Source of the DNA: Sanguinoderma infundibulare | Lineage: Eukaryota; Basidiomycota; Agaricomycetes; Polyporales; Polyporaceae | Length of the DNA: 64,000 nucleotides | Assembly: GCA_032821775.1 (NCBI GenBank) | Contig: JAVLRN010000006.1 | Span: 2,356,001-2,420,000, forward strand | Direction: 5' to 3' | In this document: one piece after another, positions 11,617 through 23,801 of the stretch | Layout: each line of letters starts with the position of its first letter | Numbering within the stretch: the first letter of the stretch is position 1 | Notes under the pieces: generated by a model | What the model saw: only the letters and a program-made list of their open reading frames with translations | Database searches by the model: none | Told to the model about the DNA's origin: nothing | Made by a program: the position numbers and the translations under genes

Positions 11617-14600
11617 ATGGCAGCTTATCTCGAAACGCCGTCGCGCGTATGGCGCCGCATCCAAGTAGGCCAAGACCGAGACATGCCCTCCCTCCCATCC
11701 ATCCCCGCCTTCGACGACTCCGCTGCGCCCCCGTCGCAGGATGAGAGCGACCACGAGAGCAGCCAAGACGACATGCTGATCGCATCCCCCATACACTCCA
11801 CCCCAAACGTCCTTTCCCACATCGCATCTACGGTGCGCGCGCCCTCGAGCACCTCCAGCACAGCGCGCTTCGCGCAATCTCTTGCATCCCGGTCGTCCAA
11901 GTCGTCGCTTTCCGTATCTAGGAGCCTGCCGCAGGCTACAGCACGCACTTCTGCTGGGCCCGCAGATGATAGTTTCGACGTGAGCTCCATTCCTAGTGTG
12001 CCTCTCCCGCGAGACAACAGCGGGGAGTTAGACATCCGGAGCAGCGATCAGGACACGCACAGTTCCGTGCCCGAGGACTACCTTCCCCCACCGATTGAAG
12101 ACATTGTGGATGTCGACCTGGACCTGTCGGACGCGCTGCAATCCGTTAGCCGGTCCAACTCTCCAGGCTTGGAAGAGCGGGATATCGGAGAAACGCCCCG
12201 CAAGAAGTCAGATTACGACTACTCCATGAGTTTGCGCTCTGAGCCCAAGGTGAGTGCATATATACTGGAATACATGTAAGTCGATGGTGGCTAATCACTT
12301 TGCAGGCGTCCCCCTTTGACAAGCTGCGAAACATATCCTTCCGCCGACCTCTCTCCCGGAACCGGGCCCGGACACCCTCTCTGACGCGCACCGTATCCTC
12401 CCCAACCTCGTCCATGTCCAACTCAACACCACATAGCACGCGCTCCTTCCGCTACCAACGGCAAGAGTCTGATCCTCCCCTCGCGGCATTGACAGTCCCA
12501 TTGCCCAGATCCGCAACGGCGTCTCCTGCAATACCGCCCCACCCGGAGGAACGCGATCTAACTGAAATGAACCTGAGCTCAGAGTTCCCCAGCCCGACCT
12601 ACGAACACGATGACCAGAACCACGAGAACGACACGGAGCTCCTGCCCGAGGTTATCGCCGAGCGGGAGCTGGAGCAGAGCCAGGCAAGCCGCGCGAGCGA
12701 CTCTCAGCATTCCCGCTCGCGCGAGCCGACCTTCTCGTCCGAAGAGGCCCCCTCCGGCGACCGCTTTAGCCCTGGAGGCGCCTCGCGAGGGATCAGATCA
12801 CCGACGCCGCTATCGGTCGCGTTCTCGTCGCCCCAGTCGGCGCTGTTCACGCCCACTCCGGCCTTCCAGCCGCGTCCACGGGCGCGGTTTGGCGTACCCG
12901 CGACCTCAACGACTCCTGCCCTTCCGACTACGACCCCATCGCAGCATACAGTCCGATTCGAAGACGACGTTGACGCGACACCCCACCCGCCAATTGTCCG
13001 CTTCGACGCAGATGAGACTCCACGGCCGGCACGGCTCGATGAGCAGGAGACGGAGACGACGGACGACGAGCAAGTGGAGAAGGGCGAGAACGGCTGGGAC
13101 CCGGCGACCCCCGCGACGGCGCACAAGCGGTCCTTCCTCCTCTCGGTCATCAACTCGACCGCACGTCCACGTCTGCGCCACCCTACACCGTACAACCGGC
13201 ACGAGGCCAGCGACGAGTCGCAAGCAGAGCCTCCTCAAATGCAGATGACTCCCGGCGTGAACCTGAACCTCCGTAATGCCTTCGCAGGCGTCACCCCCCG
13301 CCCCGCGATCCACGCCGCCGCTGCCGTCCGCCCACGGCTCTCCTCCCCCGGCGCCGCCCTCAACGCCCACGCCAACCTGAACGGCAACGCGACGGACTCG
13401 GGCACGGGCACGGGCTCCGAGAACGAGCACGCGTCGTTCGTGTCGACGGCGTCGTCGCAGGACCTGGCGGTGCACGCGCGCGCGAACGCGTCCTTTGACC
13501 CCGTCATCGGCCTCGGCGAGCGGGGCACCGGGGTAGGTCGCTTCAACGCGGGCAAGCTCAACAGTTACCTGCACGGGCTGAACCGGCGTTTGCAGGAAGA
13601 GAACGAGATGCTCGTCGCGAGGCTCCGGACGTTCGAACAGAAGGCCGGGGGCGGGGCGAGCGAGGGGACGAGTCCGGTATCTGCTGGTGGGACTGGGAGT
13701 GGGCCGCCGTCTGGGATCGGGGCGACTCCGATCCCGGGATTGGGGGTGGGTCAGGGGAGGAGGGTGAGTGGAGGAAGAAGGGTGAGCGCGGGCCCGGCGC
13801 TGGGCCTGGGCGATTTGGCGGAGGACGCGGCGGAGGCGTGGCTGGAGGAGAAGGCGGCGATGGAGGAGATCATCGAGGAGATCAAGGAAGAACTCGAGGG
13901 TACGGCAGCGGACAAAGTGAAGGCCGAGGACGCGTTGCAAGCTGAGCGAGCCGAACGCGCACGAGACAAGGATCGCTGGCACGGGCGCATGGTCGAGGTC
14001 CAGAAAGGTGTCGAGGGTATTGTGTCTGACCTCGAGCGGAGGGTGAATGAGGCTGAGGAGGCGCTGAAGCGTGCGGAGTCCGAGAAGGTGGAGGCGGTCA
14101 AGGACGTGGAGCGCAGGCTGTCCGTCGTGCTCGTCGAGAAGGACGTTCTCGCGGAACGTATCAAGAAGGCTGAGAGCGCACTCGAAAGCGGGCGAGACCT
14201 CGGCGCTGAGCTGAACGCAGCGAACGAACGGCTTGCGGATGCGCGAGGCGAGCTACAGAACACGCGGAGGGAGATAAAGGAGCTCGAGGAGGAGGTCATG
14301 CGCGGGCACAAGCAGCTTGACGACGTGGAGGACAAGTTGGGTGCTGAGAGGATGCGAAGGGCCGCGCTGGAGGAAGAACTGGCCTCGAAGATGGAAGAGC
14401 TCACGGACGCTGTGCGCGCTTGCGATGAGCTCGAGGAGGAGGTCCGGAAGACACGTTCGCAACTTCGTCAAGCCGAGGACGCTGTTGTTCAGAACGAGAC
14501 CGACGCCGCTGCCGACAATGCTCGCATCGAGGAGCTAGAGCAAAAACTCTCCGCAGCGCAGGAGTCCACCCATCGTCTGGAGGCCGAGCTCGAAGCGGAG

Positions 14601-17467
14601 AGGCAGGAGGCCGACCGCCTGATCGACGATTCCGAGAAAGCCGCTGAGCTCGCCCGCCAGATGGAGGACGCTCTCGAGGCGGCCGAGAAGAAGATGCTCG
14701 AAGACGAGCAAGAGGTCGCCACGCTGAAGGCCACCATCTCGTCCCTCGAACGTGCTGCTGAGAGGCAGCAGGAACGCTCCCTCTTCCAGGCTGGTCCGTC
14801 GCAGAGTGCAGTTGCTCGCGATATGCAGGTAGAGATCGAGACGCTCGAGACTGAGGTGGACGACGCGAACAAGGAGATCGCCCGGCTCAGGACCATGGTC
14901 GCCCAGTCACCTGCTCGTAGGGCGATCGACAGGGCCAAGGACGCCCGCATCGAGCTCTTGGAGAAGGAGAAGGAAGATTTGCTCGAGCGACTCAAGGCCA
15001 CGAGGAATCAAAGTGGTCTCTTTGGCACCCCTGTGAAGTTGGCGAACGGCAGTGGCATGTCGCCTCTTCACAGGCAGATCCTCAACATGTCCATGAAGAG
15101 TCCGAAGACGCCTGGTGGTCCCCTCAAGGATGTAAGTTTCTTGGCTCTTGACATTGCTGAACATGACTCGCTCACCGTGCTCTTGCAGCTTTCTTGGTTG
15201 CAGAACAGCATGCTAGATCCTACTGTCGGCCCCCTGGTCGCAGAACTCGCAAGGCTCCATCAAGAGCTCGAACTTGCCAATGCCAGCATTGACGACAAAC
15301 TGGATCGCCTAGAGGATGCGGGCATCGGTGTGGTGGACCTCACGAAGCAGCTCGAAGACGCCCGCAACGAGATCATCGGCCTTGAGGACGAGCTTGCTAG
15401 GTTGTCTCGTAGAGAAGACCGTCGTATCCGTCGTCTCCAACGTCTCAAGTGCCAAAAGTGTCGCACCAAGGTTGACATGCGTGGTCTTGACAGCACTGGC
15501 AATGCCGACGACAGGTTAGTACTCACATGTACCGCATAAGAGATCTCACTGATCTTTGTGGCCTGGCAGCTCCATTCTTGAATCGTCTGCGATGTCGATG
15601 AGCTTCGCCGAACCTCCGAGCAGAACTAGCGAAACGTTGCGCACCGAACTCCGTGAAATGAACGCCCACCTCGACGACATGAAACGTACTTGGGAAACCG
15701 AGCGGAGGAAACTTTTGGGCGAGAACGCTGTTCTTCAGGACGCGGCAACTCGGCTCAACGCGGAGGTCCGCGATGCCAAGGACGAGCTTCGCAAATACGC
15801 CAGTGCAGAACGTGCCGGCGAGAGAGCCCGTGCTGGTATCCAAAGCGTGAGTATATTCACAGTACCACATTGACAGTGGCTTGACGGACGTGAGCATACA
15901 GGAACTCGACAGAGCAAAGCGGACCATGGAGGACCTCGAGGCTGAGCTGAAGGCCGAGCGCAGCCGCCTGCGTGCTCTCACGTCGGAACAGACGAAGGCG
16001 CAACGCGAGAAGGAAGCCGTCCTCCTGGATCTGCGTCGCACCGAATCGGTATGTCACGAACCACTGCGTTGAGCTTCAGCGAGCATAATACTCACCTGGT
16101 GGCTCATCAGGATATGGCCGATGTTCGCCAGCAACTCCAGCAGATCAAGCAGGAGAACCACGAGCTCGAGAGGGAACTCCGCACCAACGCCAACGCCGAG
16201 CAGAAGGCCCGTCTGCTCGAGGCCAAGGTGGCGGAGAACCTCGGGAACATCGAGCAGCTCCGCCAGGAACGCTCCATGCTCGCGACAGACCACAAGGAGC
16301 TGCAGCGCCGGTACGCTCAGGCAGCGGGGGTGCGTGGTTTCCCTTACTTCCATCTGATTTCCACACGTTGCTGACGCCGACGCGTCAAACAGGAGGTAAA
16401 CCGTCTCAAAGGAGAGTTCGCCGCCTCGCAAACCTCGCACGACAACCGTCGACACGAGCTCGACCTGCGCACGCTCGAGATCGAAGACCTCCGCCGCGCG
16501 CTCTCGGACCAAGCCTCCGAGCTGGAGCGTGTTGAGGCGGAGAAAGCACGCATGGCCACCGAGAAGGGCGATGTCGCCCGCACCGTTGCCGCCCTTGAGG
16601 CGGACCTTCGCCGCGTGCGCCGCGATGCTGAGGCTTTCGGGCGCGACTTGAAGGCGCTCCGGGCGCAGAAGGACCGGATGGAGGAGGAGCGGAGGGAGGA
16701 GCGCGCGAAGGCGGAGCGGGCGCAGAAGCAGGCGCAAACGCAGATCCGGATCCTCAAGGAGGAGCTGGACGGGCAGAAAGACAAAGTGCGCGATGCGCAG
16801 GCGCAGTGGAAGGGCCATGTTTGCGCTGCGTGAGTGACGCTCTCCGAATGAGGTAGACGGTTCGTTGACTGACCGATTGCTTTGTGCAGAGACGACCGGC
16901 AGCTGGTGTCGCTGAAGCAGCAACACAATCAAGAGTGCAAAGGCCTGATGGTGCAGATCAAGTACTTGAAGGCGAAGTACACGCGCGAATCGACGTTCCG
17001 GTGCGACCTTGGGTACCAGAAGCAGTACTTGCTCGTCTTGATGACGCGCCTTGAGCGGAGGTCAGTTGGCTTGACTGCTGCAATGAATGTCGTGCTGACG
17101 GCCGACGCCATCTAACAGCGAAGAGAAGATCCTAGCAGCCGTTGCGCGCATAGGCTTCCCTTCAGTGCCTTCAAATCCTGCGCCAAAGAAGGGGAAGACA
17201 CGAACATTACGGAGCGTCGCATATATCGTCTTGTTCCTCAACCGCGCAAGGTAAGTTTTCCCCCGTCTCCGTATGCTTGAACGTCCCCTGACAGATCCAC
17301 GTAGGCGAGCGAGTGAACAATGGAAGCAGCACCGAGCCTCTAAGCCCGCCATCGAGGCTGCCCTGCAAGAAGTCAGGAAGCGGAGATTGGCAAACGGCAC
17401 AGCGCCCACAACAGCGCAGCCCTCGAGCGGGAGAAGGAGCTCCGGCAGTCACCCTCTTAGGACGTAA
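11617..17467 (+). CDS. PACT-domain coiled-coil spindle pole body protein
   Basis: A giant scaffold of 1,776 residues in ten exons: 11617-12249, 12306-15131, 15189-15514, 15570-15846, 15902-16048, 16111-16329, 16393-16829, 16890-17060, 17119-17250 and 17305-17467. The exon lengths sum to an exact multiple of three. The first ~550 residues are Ser/Pro/Thr-rich and disordered. A short LNSYLHGLNRRLQEENEML helix then opens about 1,000 residues of Glu/Lys/Arg heptad coiled coil. The C-terminus carries a PACT domain, recognisable from IKYLKAKYTRE, FRCDLGYQKQYLL and VAYIVLFLNRAR. PACT domains anchor pericentrin/AKAP450, Spc110/Pcp1 and Mto1-type proteins to centrosomes or spindle pole bodies, where they organise microtubule nucleation. 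Which of these is the closest fungal relative cannot be settled here. It is convergent with the cardiolipin synthase gene. Confidence 0.9.
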
Positions 17468-17720
17468 TGCGTTGACTCGGACAATTTTCTTGACTATTGC
17501 CTTGTATTGTTATGTTTTCTTTCATTTTTCATGCCGACATCTTGGAACTCATGGACGCCGTATCCTGACCACGCCAGTAATTCGTGTAGCTGTATGTTTT
17601 AGAGCTTGTGAATTATATTACGAACCATGCGGCATGCCATACCCCTGTGAATACGATCATATGATATAGTCCAGTGTGCGAGAGCGTTCGAGAGCAGTGT
17701 GATGAAGGTGATGGCCGATG

Positions 17721-18898
17721 CTAGGAGGGCGGTGAAGGCGGAGGGGGAGGGGGAGAGCGGGTCTTGGTTGCGGAAGAGACGATGCGGAAGCCGTCTTTGG
17801 CGAAGAGATACGACGCGCCGCTCCATATCGTCGTGCCTGCGACGATCCATCTGCGAAGACGGTGAATAGTAGCTTCACATAGTGAGCGAGCACAATACGT
17901 ACTGCAATGCTCCGAGGGGCATGCTGATGTCGAACGGGAGTATCGGGCTGACGGTCGCGGTGCCCATGAGAAGCAGCTGGAGCGCAGTATTAACCTGCAA
18001 CGGGGCTAATCTCAGAAACTTTCGGGGACTTCCGCGCTTCACGGCTTGGTGGTCTCACCTTGCTGATTTGTGTCGGTCGCACTTCCGCGGAAGGGATCGA
18101 GAAGTCCCAGTACCTCTTGAACGTTTTCTGGCGCAAATACGAGGTCACGTGATGAACTCGAGAGGAACGAAGCGACGCTTACCGGTGCAGGAAGAGATGT
18201 GTAACGGATGTAGAACGCAGACATGCTGAGCAGCACGTCCCGCCCAAGGATGATAGCAGCCACGGGGACTAGCGGGAAACGAGGTCGTTCAAGACATCGA
18301 GGGGTGTGGGGTGGAAGGGGAAAGACGCACTTGGGATCAAGTCCTTCATCGCGAGTGTGACCGTCAAGGTCGTCATGAGCAGCTTGTCTGCGGCGGGGTC
18401 GAGGATGGTGCCGACCACGGACTGCATGTTGTACTTTCGCGCGAGGTATCCGTCGACCTTCAGAACGAAGAAGAAGCAAGCTCAAGCTCGGGCGTTCACG
18501 GCACGAGCAGAGAAAGGAAAGCAGACCATGTCTGTCAGGCCGGCATACGCGAGCAGCCCGGTCGCGAGGTAGAAGTTGTCGTTGATGATGGCCAGGCCGA
18601 GGACGGGGCACGCGATCATGCGCGAGACGGTGAGCAGGTTGGGGATGGTGTAGATGTTTTCTCGGATCGTTGGCGACTTTTTTGCATCCTTCGGGTCGGG
18701 CGGTGGGGTGAAAGATGGAGGCGGTGTGTTTGGGGAGGCATTGCGGAGCGGAGACGAATGGAATGACCGACGCGGTAGAAGGTTTGGTGGGCACAATTGA
18801 GAGGCAGAATAACAACGCGGCAAGGTGAAGCGGGAGACGGTGGGGATGCTATGTCGTGAGCATGGTCTATATACGCGAGCGGATAGTCTCAGTAGCAT
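17721..18898 (-). CDS. CRD1: Cardiolipin synthase (CDP-alcohol phosphatidyltransferase), mitochondrial
   Basis: Joins phosphatidylglycerol and CDP-diacylglycerol to make cardiolipin in the mitochondrial inner membrane. The N-terminus MLLRLSARVYRPCSRHS is Arg/Ser-rich and lacks acidic residues, as in a mitochondrial presequence. NIYTIPNLLTVSRM begins the enzyme domain. The CDP-alcohol motif DG-x2-AR-x8-G-x3-D-x3-D is complete across the first intron: GLTDM, then VDGYLARK, then GTILDPAADK. Several hydrophobic segments follow. Six exons run from the ATG at 18896-18898 to TAG at 17721-17723, and the protein ends in a poly-Pro tail. The related enzyme PG-phosphate synthase shares the motif, but the intact presequence plus the IPNLLTVSR start favours cardiolipin synthase. 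Confidence 0.87.
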
Positions 18899-19030
18899 CT
18901 AGTTCGTGCCCTTGCCGGTGCAGACGTCCAAGTGTCCTGATCAAGCTCAAGGTGCACCATATTGCTCGTAAATATTCCGTTACCGTGTGAAACTAAAGGG
19001 TATAATAACTTCATATTAACTATCCCGCGT

Positions 19031-19108
19031 GGCCGCCTGGCGTAATGGCAACGCGTCTGACTACGATTAAGTAATCAGGAGATTGCAGGTTCGACCCCTG
19101 CGGTGGTC
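19031..19108 (+). tRNA. tRNA-Arg(ACG) with a 7-nt intron
   Basis: The cloverleaf can be drawn by eye. Acceptor GGCCGCC pairs with GGTGGTC (two G-U pairs). The D arm is GCG/CGC around TAATGGCAA. Anticodon stem TCTGA pairs with TCAGG, and the T arm is GCAGG-TTCGACC-CCTGC. The loop reads CT-ACG-A followed by seven extra bases just 3' of position 37, the canonical intron site. It lies between cardiolipin synthase and the 3' end of P450 copy 2. Confidence 0.88.
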
Positions 19109-19634
19109 ATACCCAGTCTGGACTATAGCTTTTTTGCACCTTGTTATTTTGGATGTGAACATACATGTTGTACTTTCAAGTACTTTATGCTCATGATGAG
19201 GGTATTACTATCCGATCGTGTTCGTCGGAGATGCAAGGGGAACTCAAACGCAGCCAACCCTGTTCGGATAAATCTAACGCTACCACCTAGTCATAACATA
19301 TTTTGTAGTTGAAATGCCTTGAGCTTGGAATGCCATGCGTCAGAAGGGATTTATGATTCACAGGTGCAGAATAAAATACAATAAAGATGGAAAGGAGATC
19401 CCATACAAGCCGATGAAAGAAGAATTACCCTCCGGTCTCCAACAATTCTTGTCGGACACGCCGTTGACCACCAATCCGTCACAGTTCTCCTGCTGAAGAC
19501 TAGAACAAATGAGAAGGGAGCTTCATTTTCTCGTAGACTGGGGCAGCCGAAGGGTGGACAAAGTCAGGGCGTAGACGCAGGATCTGCCAGTGCAGCACAA
19601 TTCTCTTCAAAGCCAAACTTGAATAGAGCGTCAT
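19109..19634. other. Intergenic, no gene seen
   Basis: AT-richer spacer after the tRNA. It should include the tRNA terminator and the 3' UTR of P450 copy 2. Nothing else was recognised. Confidence 0.5.
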
Positions 19635-21798
19635 TCATTCGGATCCTTGCGTTCCCTCGCGGATAGCATCCAGGAGTGCCCGCGCCTTGTCTGAGCGCAC
19701 GGTCAACTTGCACTCGAACGGCAGGGGGTGGCTGACGACATGGCGTGAGTCAGTCGATGGCAGAAAAGGTGAGGTGGAGAGCTACAGTACATGCCTTATT
19801 TGCATACCGGTGCCAGACGCCTCCACACATGGCTCGATAACGGCGCCGTTAACATCAGTCGCCTTCGAGATAGTGTAAATAGCCAACGTCTGGGAAACAG
19901 CAGCGAAGATTAATGCCTCCGCAAACAAGATGCCAGGGCATTTCCTACGGGAGCGATAGTCAGGAGCGAATGCGGTTTGCTGTATCGAATGGAAAGGGTA
20001 ACCTCCTACCGAAACCGAACGCGAAGTCACGCGGATCGCGCTCGGCTTCCTTCCCAGATGTGGCGATAAATCGCTCTGGGTTGAAGGTCATAGGGTCCGC
20101 GTAAAGCGAGGGGTCGTGGAGGATTTTCCTGTAATTCGAACAGTTCAATGTATACGCACCTACACAGCTTGCATAGCGTCCGTGTGACTCACCAGACGTT
20201 GGCTATGACGACGGAGCCCTTCGGGAGGAAGTAACCATCGTGAGAGTCGTCCTCATCGAGCCGGTGAGGGAAGCCTGAGAATGCGTAAACTCGACCTTGA
20301 CACGTCGCACAAAGGAAGACTGATCAATACCAAGTGGTACAGCAGTGAGCCAACGAAGGATCTCTGACACGAGTGCGTAAATGTAGGGGAGCCGATCCTT
20401 GTCCGCGATGCTCGGCAAATGGTCTTGGCCAATGACTGTGTCGATCTCGGCCTGCGCCTCGCTCTGAATTTCCGGGAAGCAGGCCATGGCAAGGAAGAAG
20501 CTGGTGATCGAGGATTTGACCTGCGTTGGAGCAGTGTGAGTCGGGCAGGTGCACAGGTGCGAGCGACTCACGGTATCGCTTGCTCCTAATCGAGCCCAAA
20601 TGACATGTCTAGATCAGTTACGGTGTCGTGCCAGAATGTAAAAAAGAGCCATGTACCAGCGTAGAGTGTGGTTGCTGTCATCTTGACGAGGTCTTCCTTC
20701 TCGGGATCGGTGTTGCCCTCGAGCAGCGTGGACGAAAAGCTGGGAAGTGCAGTTCCCGCGGCCTGAATGGAGGTACAGGAGCTACATCGTCTGACGTTCT
20801 TATGCATCAGAATGATTGGACTGACCATTTGTCCCTTGACCCATTTGAACGGAAGTTCGACCATAGTCCAATACGTTGCACGCTGCCGCGCCACAGTGCT
20901 CTTCCACCCGGCCCCAGGGAACCAGTCAGGCACATATTGAACTATGTCGGAAACACGACTCCATCAGACATTGTACGTTCGAGCTACGAGAGGCGAGCGA
21001 GACACCGGGCCACTCACGCATTGGGAAGACGTCGGCCATGTAAGCACCCGGAGTGAATATGATCGCAAAATCGTCCATGGCCTTATCTACGGCCTGGATA
21101 ATGTTGTCGCCATCCCCCGAAGACTTGTAGCCATACAGGATTTTGACACTAATCGAACCTGCCAGTCTGCCGCCACGCGATGCGTCAAATCTCGTTGGTC
21201 ACACAGGTAGCGAAGACAACAAAAAAGTAAACTGACTGCTGTATCTTCTCGGTGAGCGCGGTGTCCGTGCGACCGGCCAGGCCGATGATGAACTCCTTAA
21301 CTCCGTCCTCAATCAAGCGGTGGAACTGCTCGACCCGCTTCGTCGTCCCAATTATCTGGCTAATGAGTTTGCGGCTGTCGCGTACGCGCTCGCCGTAGGG
21401 TTGAAGAAGCACCGATTCCGACCAGCCGATCATGTCTCCTCCGACGGTGACGGTTGCACGACCGGAGGAAATGGCGCTTTTTTTCTCGAGGATGTCGATC
21501 GCGTGCTGCGCTGAGTTGAGGATGATGAAGCGTCTGCCGAGGACGTTGAAGGACATGATGTCACCTAGTATCCGGTCAGCAGCATGATCGTATCTGACGA
21601 AGTGGGAATGTACTCGCCCCACTTCTCGCTCCAGTTGGCGAAGGTAAGCGATGGATATGTCGTCGGCATGTCGAGCAAGCTACCAATGATTGGGAGACCC
21701 TTCGGACCTAGGGGAATGGGACTAGATGGCTTCTTAGTAATCAAGTAGAAAACGAAGACAACGCCGAGCAAGATAAGGAGGCCACCGAGGTCCGTCAT
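19635..21798 (-). CDS. Cytochrome P450 monooxygenase, copy 2 (first splice donor lost)
   Basis: A close paralogue of copies 1 and 3 in inverted orientation to both. The start ATG is complementary to 21796-21798, giving an N-terminal anchor and GPKGLPIIGSLLDMP. Later exons carry GASDT (I-helix), EILRW (K-helix), NPERF and the haem loop FGFGRR/KCPG across an intron, ending HPLPFECKLTVRSDKAR and TGA at 19635-19637. Exon 1 reads to WGEYI and exon 2 resumes at DIMSFNVLGRR, but the base pair where copies 1 and 3 have GT (about 21611) is CC here. The two other upstream GTs give the wrong phase. Splicing from an upstream GT to an internal AG in GGCAG would keep frame at the cost of about 13 residues. 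The remaining introns look normal. The last intron uses a GC donor. Confidence 0.85.
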
Positions 21799-21898
21799 CG
21801 TTGAAGTGCCTATGGAGGAGTGAAGTTAAAGGGTATCAGATGTTGCTCGGTGGTAAAGATGCGGAGAAACGTCAACGAGCAGAAGTTGTGCATCTCAA

Positions 21899-21934
21899 TG
21901 TATATAAAGCATCGAGACGTAATCCTTGCATGAT
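21899..21934 (-). promoter_or_regulatory. Core promoter block of P450 copy 2
   Basis: On the minus strand CATGCAAGGATTACG is followed by GCTTTATATA, about 100 nt upstream of the start codon. It matches the blocks of copies 1 and 3 in order and spacing. Confidence 0.55.
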
Positions 21935-23801
21935 CGTATGGGCTGCTGACCTGCGCCACACACTACTCGGGTACAGGGTTGAGGTGGGTCGATCAGAGTC
22001 CTATCGTGGCATGATTATGAACACCGAGGAAGCATGGCCGATCACTGCGGCGGTAGAACGCGCGAGTGGTATGTATGTAGGGCAGTGTGGTGACGTTTCT
22101 CAGTAAGTCCGACATCCACCGTGCGGTTGATAGAGAAAGACATACGTTTCATTTGGGCCACATCCTGTAAGTTCCAGGAGTTGTTGTGAAGGGGGAGGAT
22201 GAGCATGATGGTTCATGTTCAAAAAATGCGGCTCCGGATGCCGCCGAACCTGTCCGAGGGCCGTTTAAGTTCCAGCCGCTCCGCCGCATGACCACGAACT
22301 CTGAGCATGGACACGGGTAAGCAGCGGGTAAGTATAGCCAACAGCACGCGCAGTTAGAACTTCAGAGAGTGCGTTGTCCACGAGTCGCTCCAGGCTGAGA
22401 GACATATCACTGCTGACTAAGCAATTGCAGTGCTGCCACAAAAGGCTCCTGCTGCACGTGACTCACACTCGACCGCCTCATGACAATGGCCGCTTCAGCT
22501 CATATTAATACTGTCCCAAGACGGTCACAAACACTCTCATTACCTCTTTCCGTCACCGCTGAGCCGTCCTCCAGAAGCCCATCTCGTCACCGTGTTACGA
22601 CGGGCTGCGGACATGGCACCAAATTTGGGCCCGACATCCCCGCGCTCGGACTCATCCATGTCCCCCCTCCTCACCAGCCCCGCCCAAGCCTCATCTCTTC
22701 GCAAACCCACGCCATTGCCCCGCGCAGCTTTCACAGATTCGAGAATCTACTTACTTGACACGTACGTTCGAGTGCATCCCCATGCGCAGCTGCTAACGCT
22801 TCCAAACACGCGCAGCATCCGAAGGCTCAGCTCATGACCACGTCCGACGTCGCCAATCCCGAACCACAACCGCCGGCGAGCCCAAGAGCCACGTTCGAGT
22901 CCGAAGAATCTTTGTTGGGTACTGCAAGATAGCAAGTTTCTATTTTCGATTGTTCGTGCTTTCTGATACACGCGCAGCTGCGAGGCATTATTATATGCTC
23001 GAATGTCTGCTTTCTCGAGCTCGTATCGGCATGCTGTGCCTTGCGTTGGAGACCACTCGCGCGATCATCGTGTGGTTATCAGGGCGTGCTCATCATTGGA
23101 CTCTTGATTATCGAAGTTTACAGGTTACATCCTAGGCCACATGCTCATCTTTTCTGCTGCGGACCATCTTCTCGTGTGAGGCCGTGCCCTGCTAGGGTTG
23201 AGAAACCAGTCGAGGACTATGCGCCAGCGAACGCAGACGAAGAAGTGAGCCTCTCTTGCACTTAGTGCAACTTGTACACAGACCAAATGCGAGCTCTCCG
23301 TGTGTGGAACTTGCTGTACATCTCCACAGTCCACGTTCTAACTTCCTTCTCCAGATTTGCGTACATTCTTCCTCATCATGGACGCTTGGGCGGCCAGAGA
23401 CTGCTTAAATTGTCTCTGCACCCACACTAACTTGCGCAGCAGTTCGTAGGACACGACGTCGGATGGAGATAGGCTATTCGCTGAGGGAACCTGCCGTCCC
23501 CACACCGTGAACCACAGAAGATCGCGCTGCGTATCGCACATTGTTGCCTCTCACAATGTGACAGCGGTCCATGGCCCTAACGACAGCGGTCAGGTATGCT
23601 CATGGTATCCCGCTCGAATATAGGACGCTGCTCGCCTATAAAAAGCGGGTCCTTCGTCAGTCAGAACTTCACAAACCGCTTTATACTTCTTTCCTCTCCC
23701 CAGCCCAGTATCGATCACCTTTGCCGTCTGTGACGGTTTTTGGAATCAGCCTTATCACTCCCCTCCAAGTTCTCAAACACCTCGTCATTATTAGCGTCAA
23801 C
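21935..23801. other. Intergenic with a weak small-gene candidate
   Basis: About 1.9 kb. Around 22613-22760 a plus-strand Ser/Pro-rich reading frame (beginning MAPNLGPTSPRSD) ends at a possible donor before GTACGT, with an AG acceptor near 22815, but the spliced product stops after a few codons. No family resemblance was seen. I do not call it a gene. The rest shows nothing. Confidence 0.35.

Noticed and set aside
12610..14471. Large ORFs opposite and out of frame with the PACT gene
   Set aside because: Shadows of the coiled-coil coding sequence; the PACT gene frame sums exactly over ten exons.
22480..22850. Possible small Ser/Pro-rich gene
   Set aside because: The spliced product stops within a few codons and no homologous motif is seen; too weak to call.
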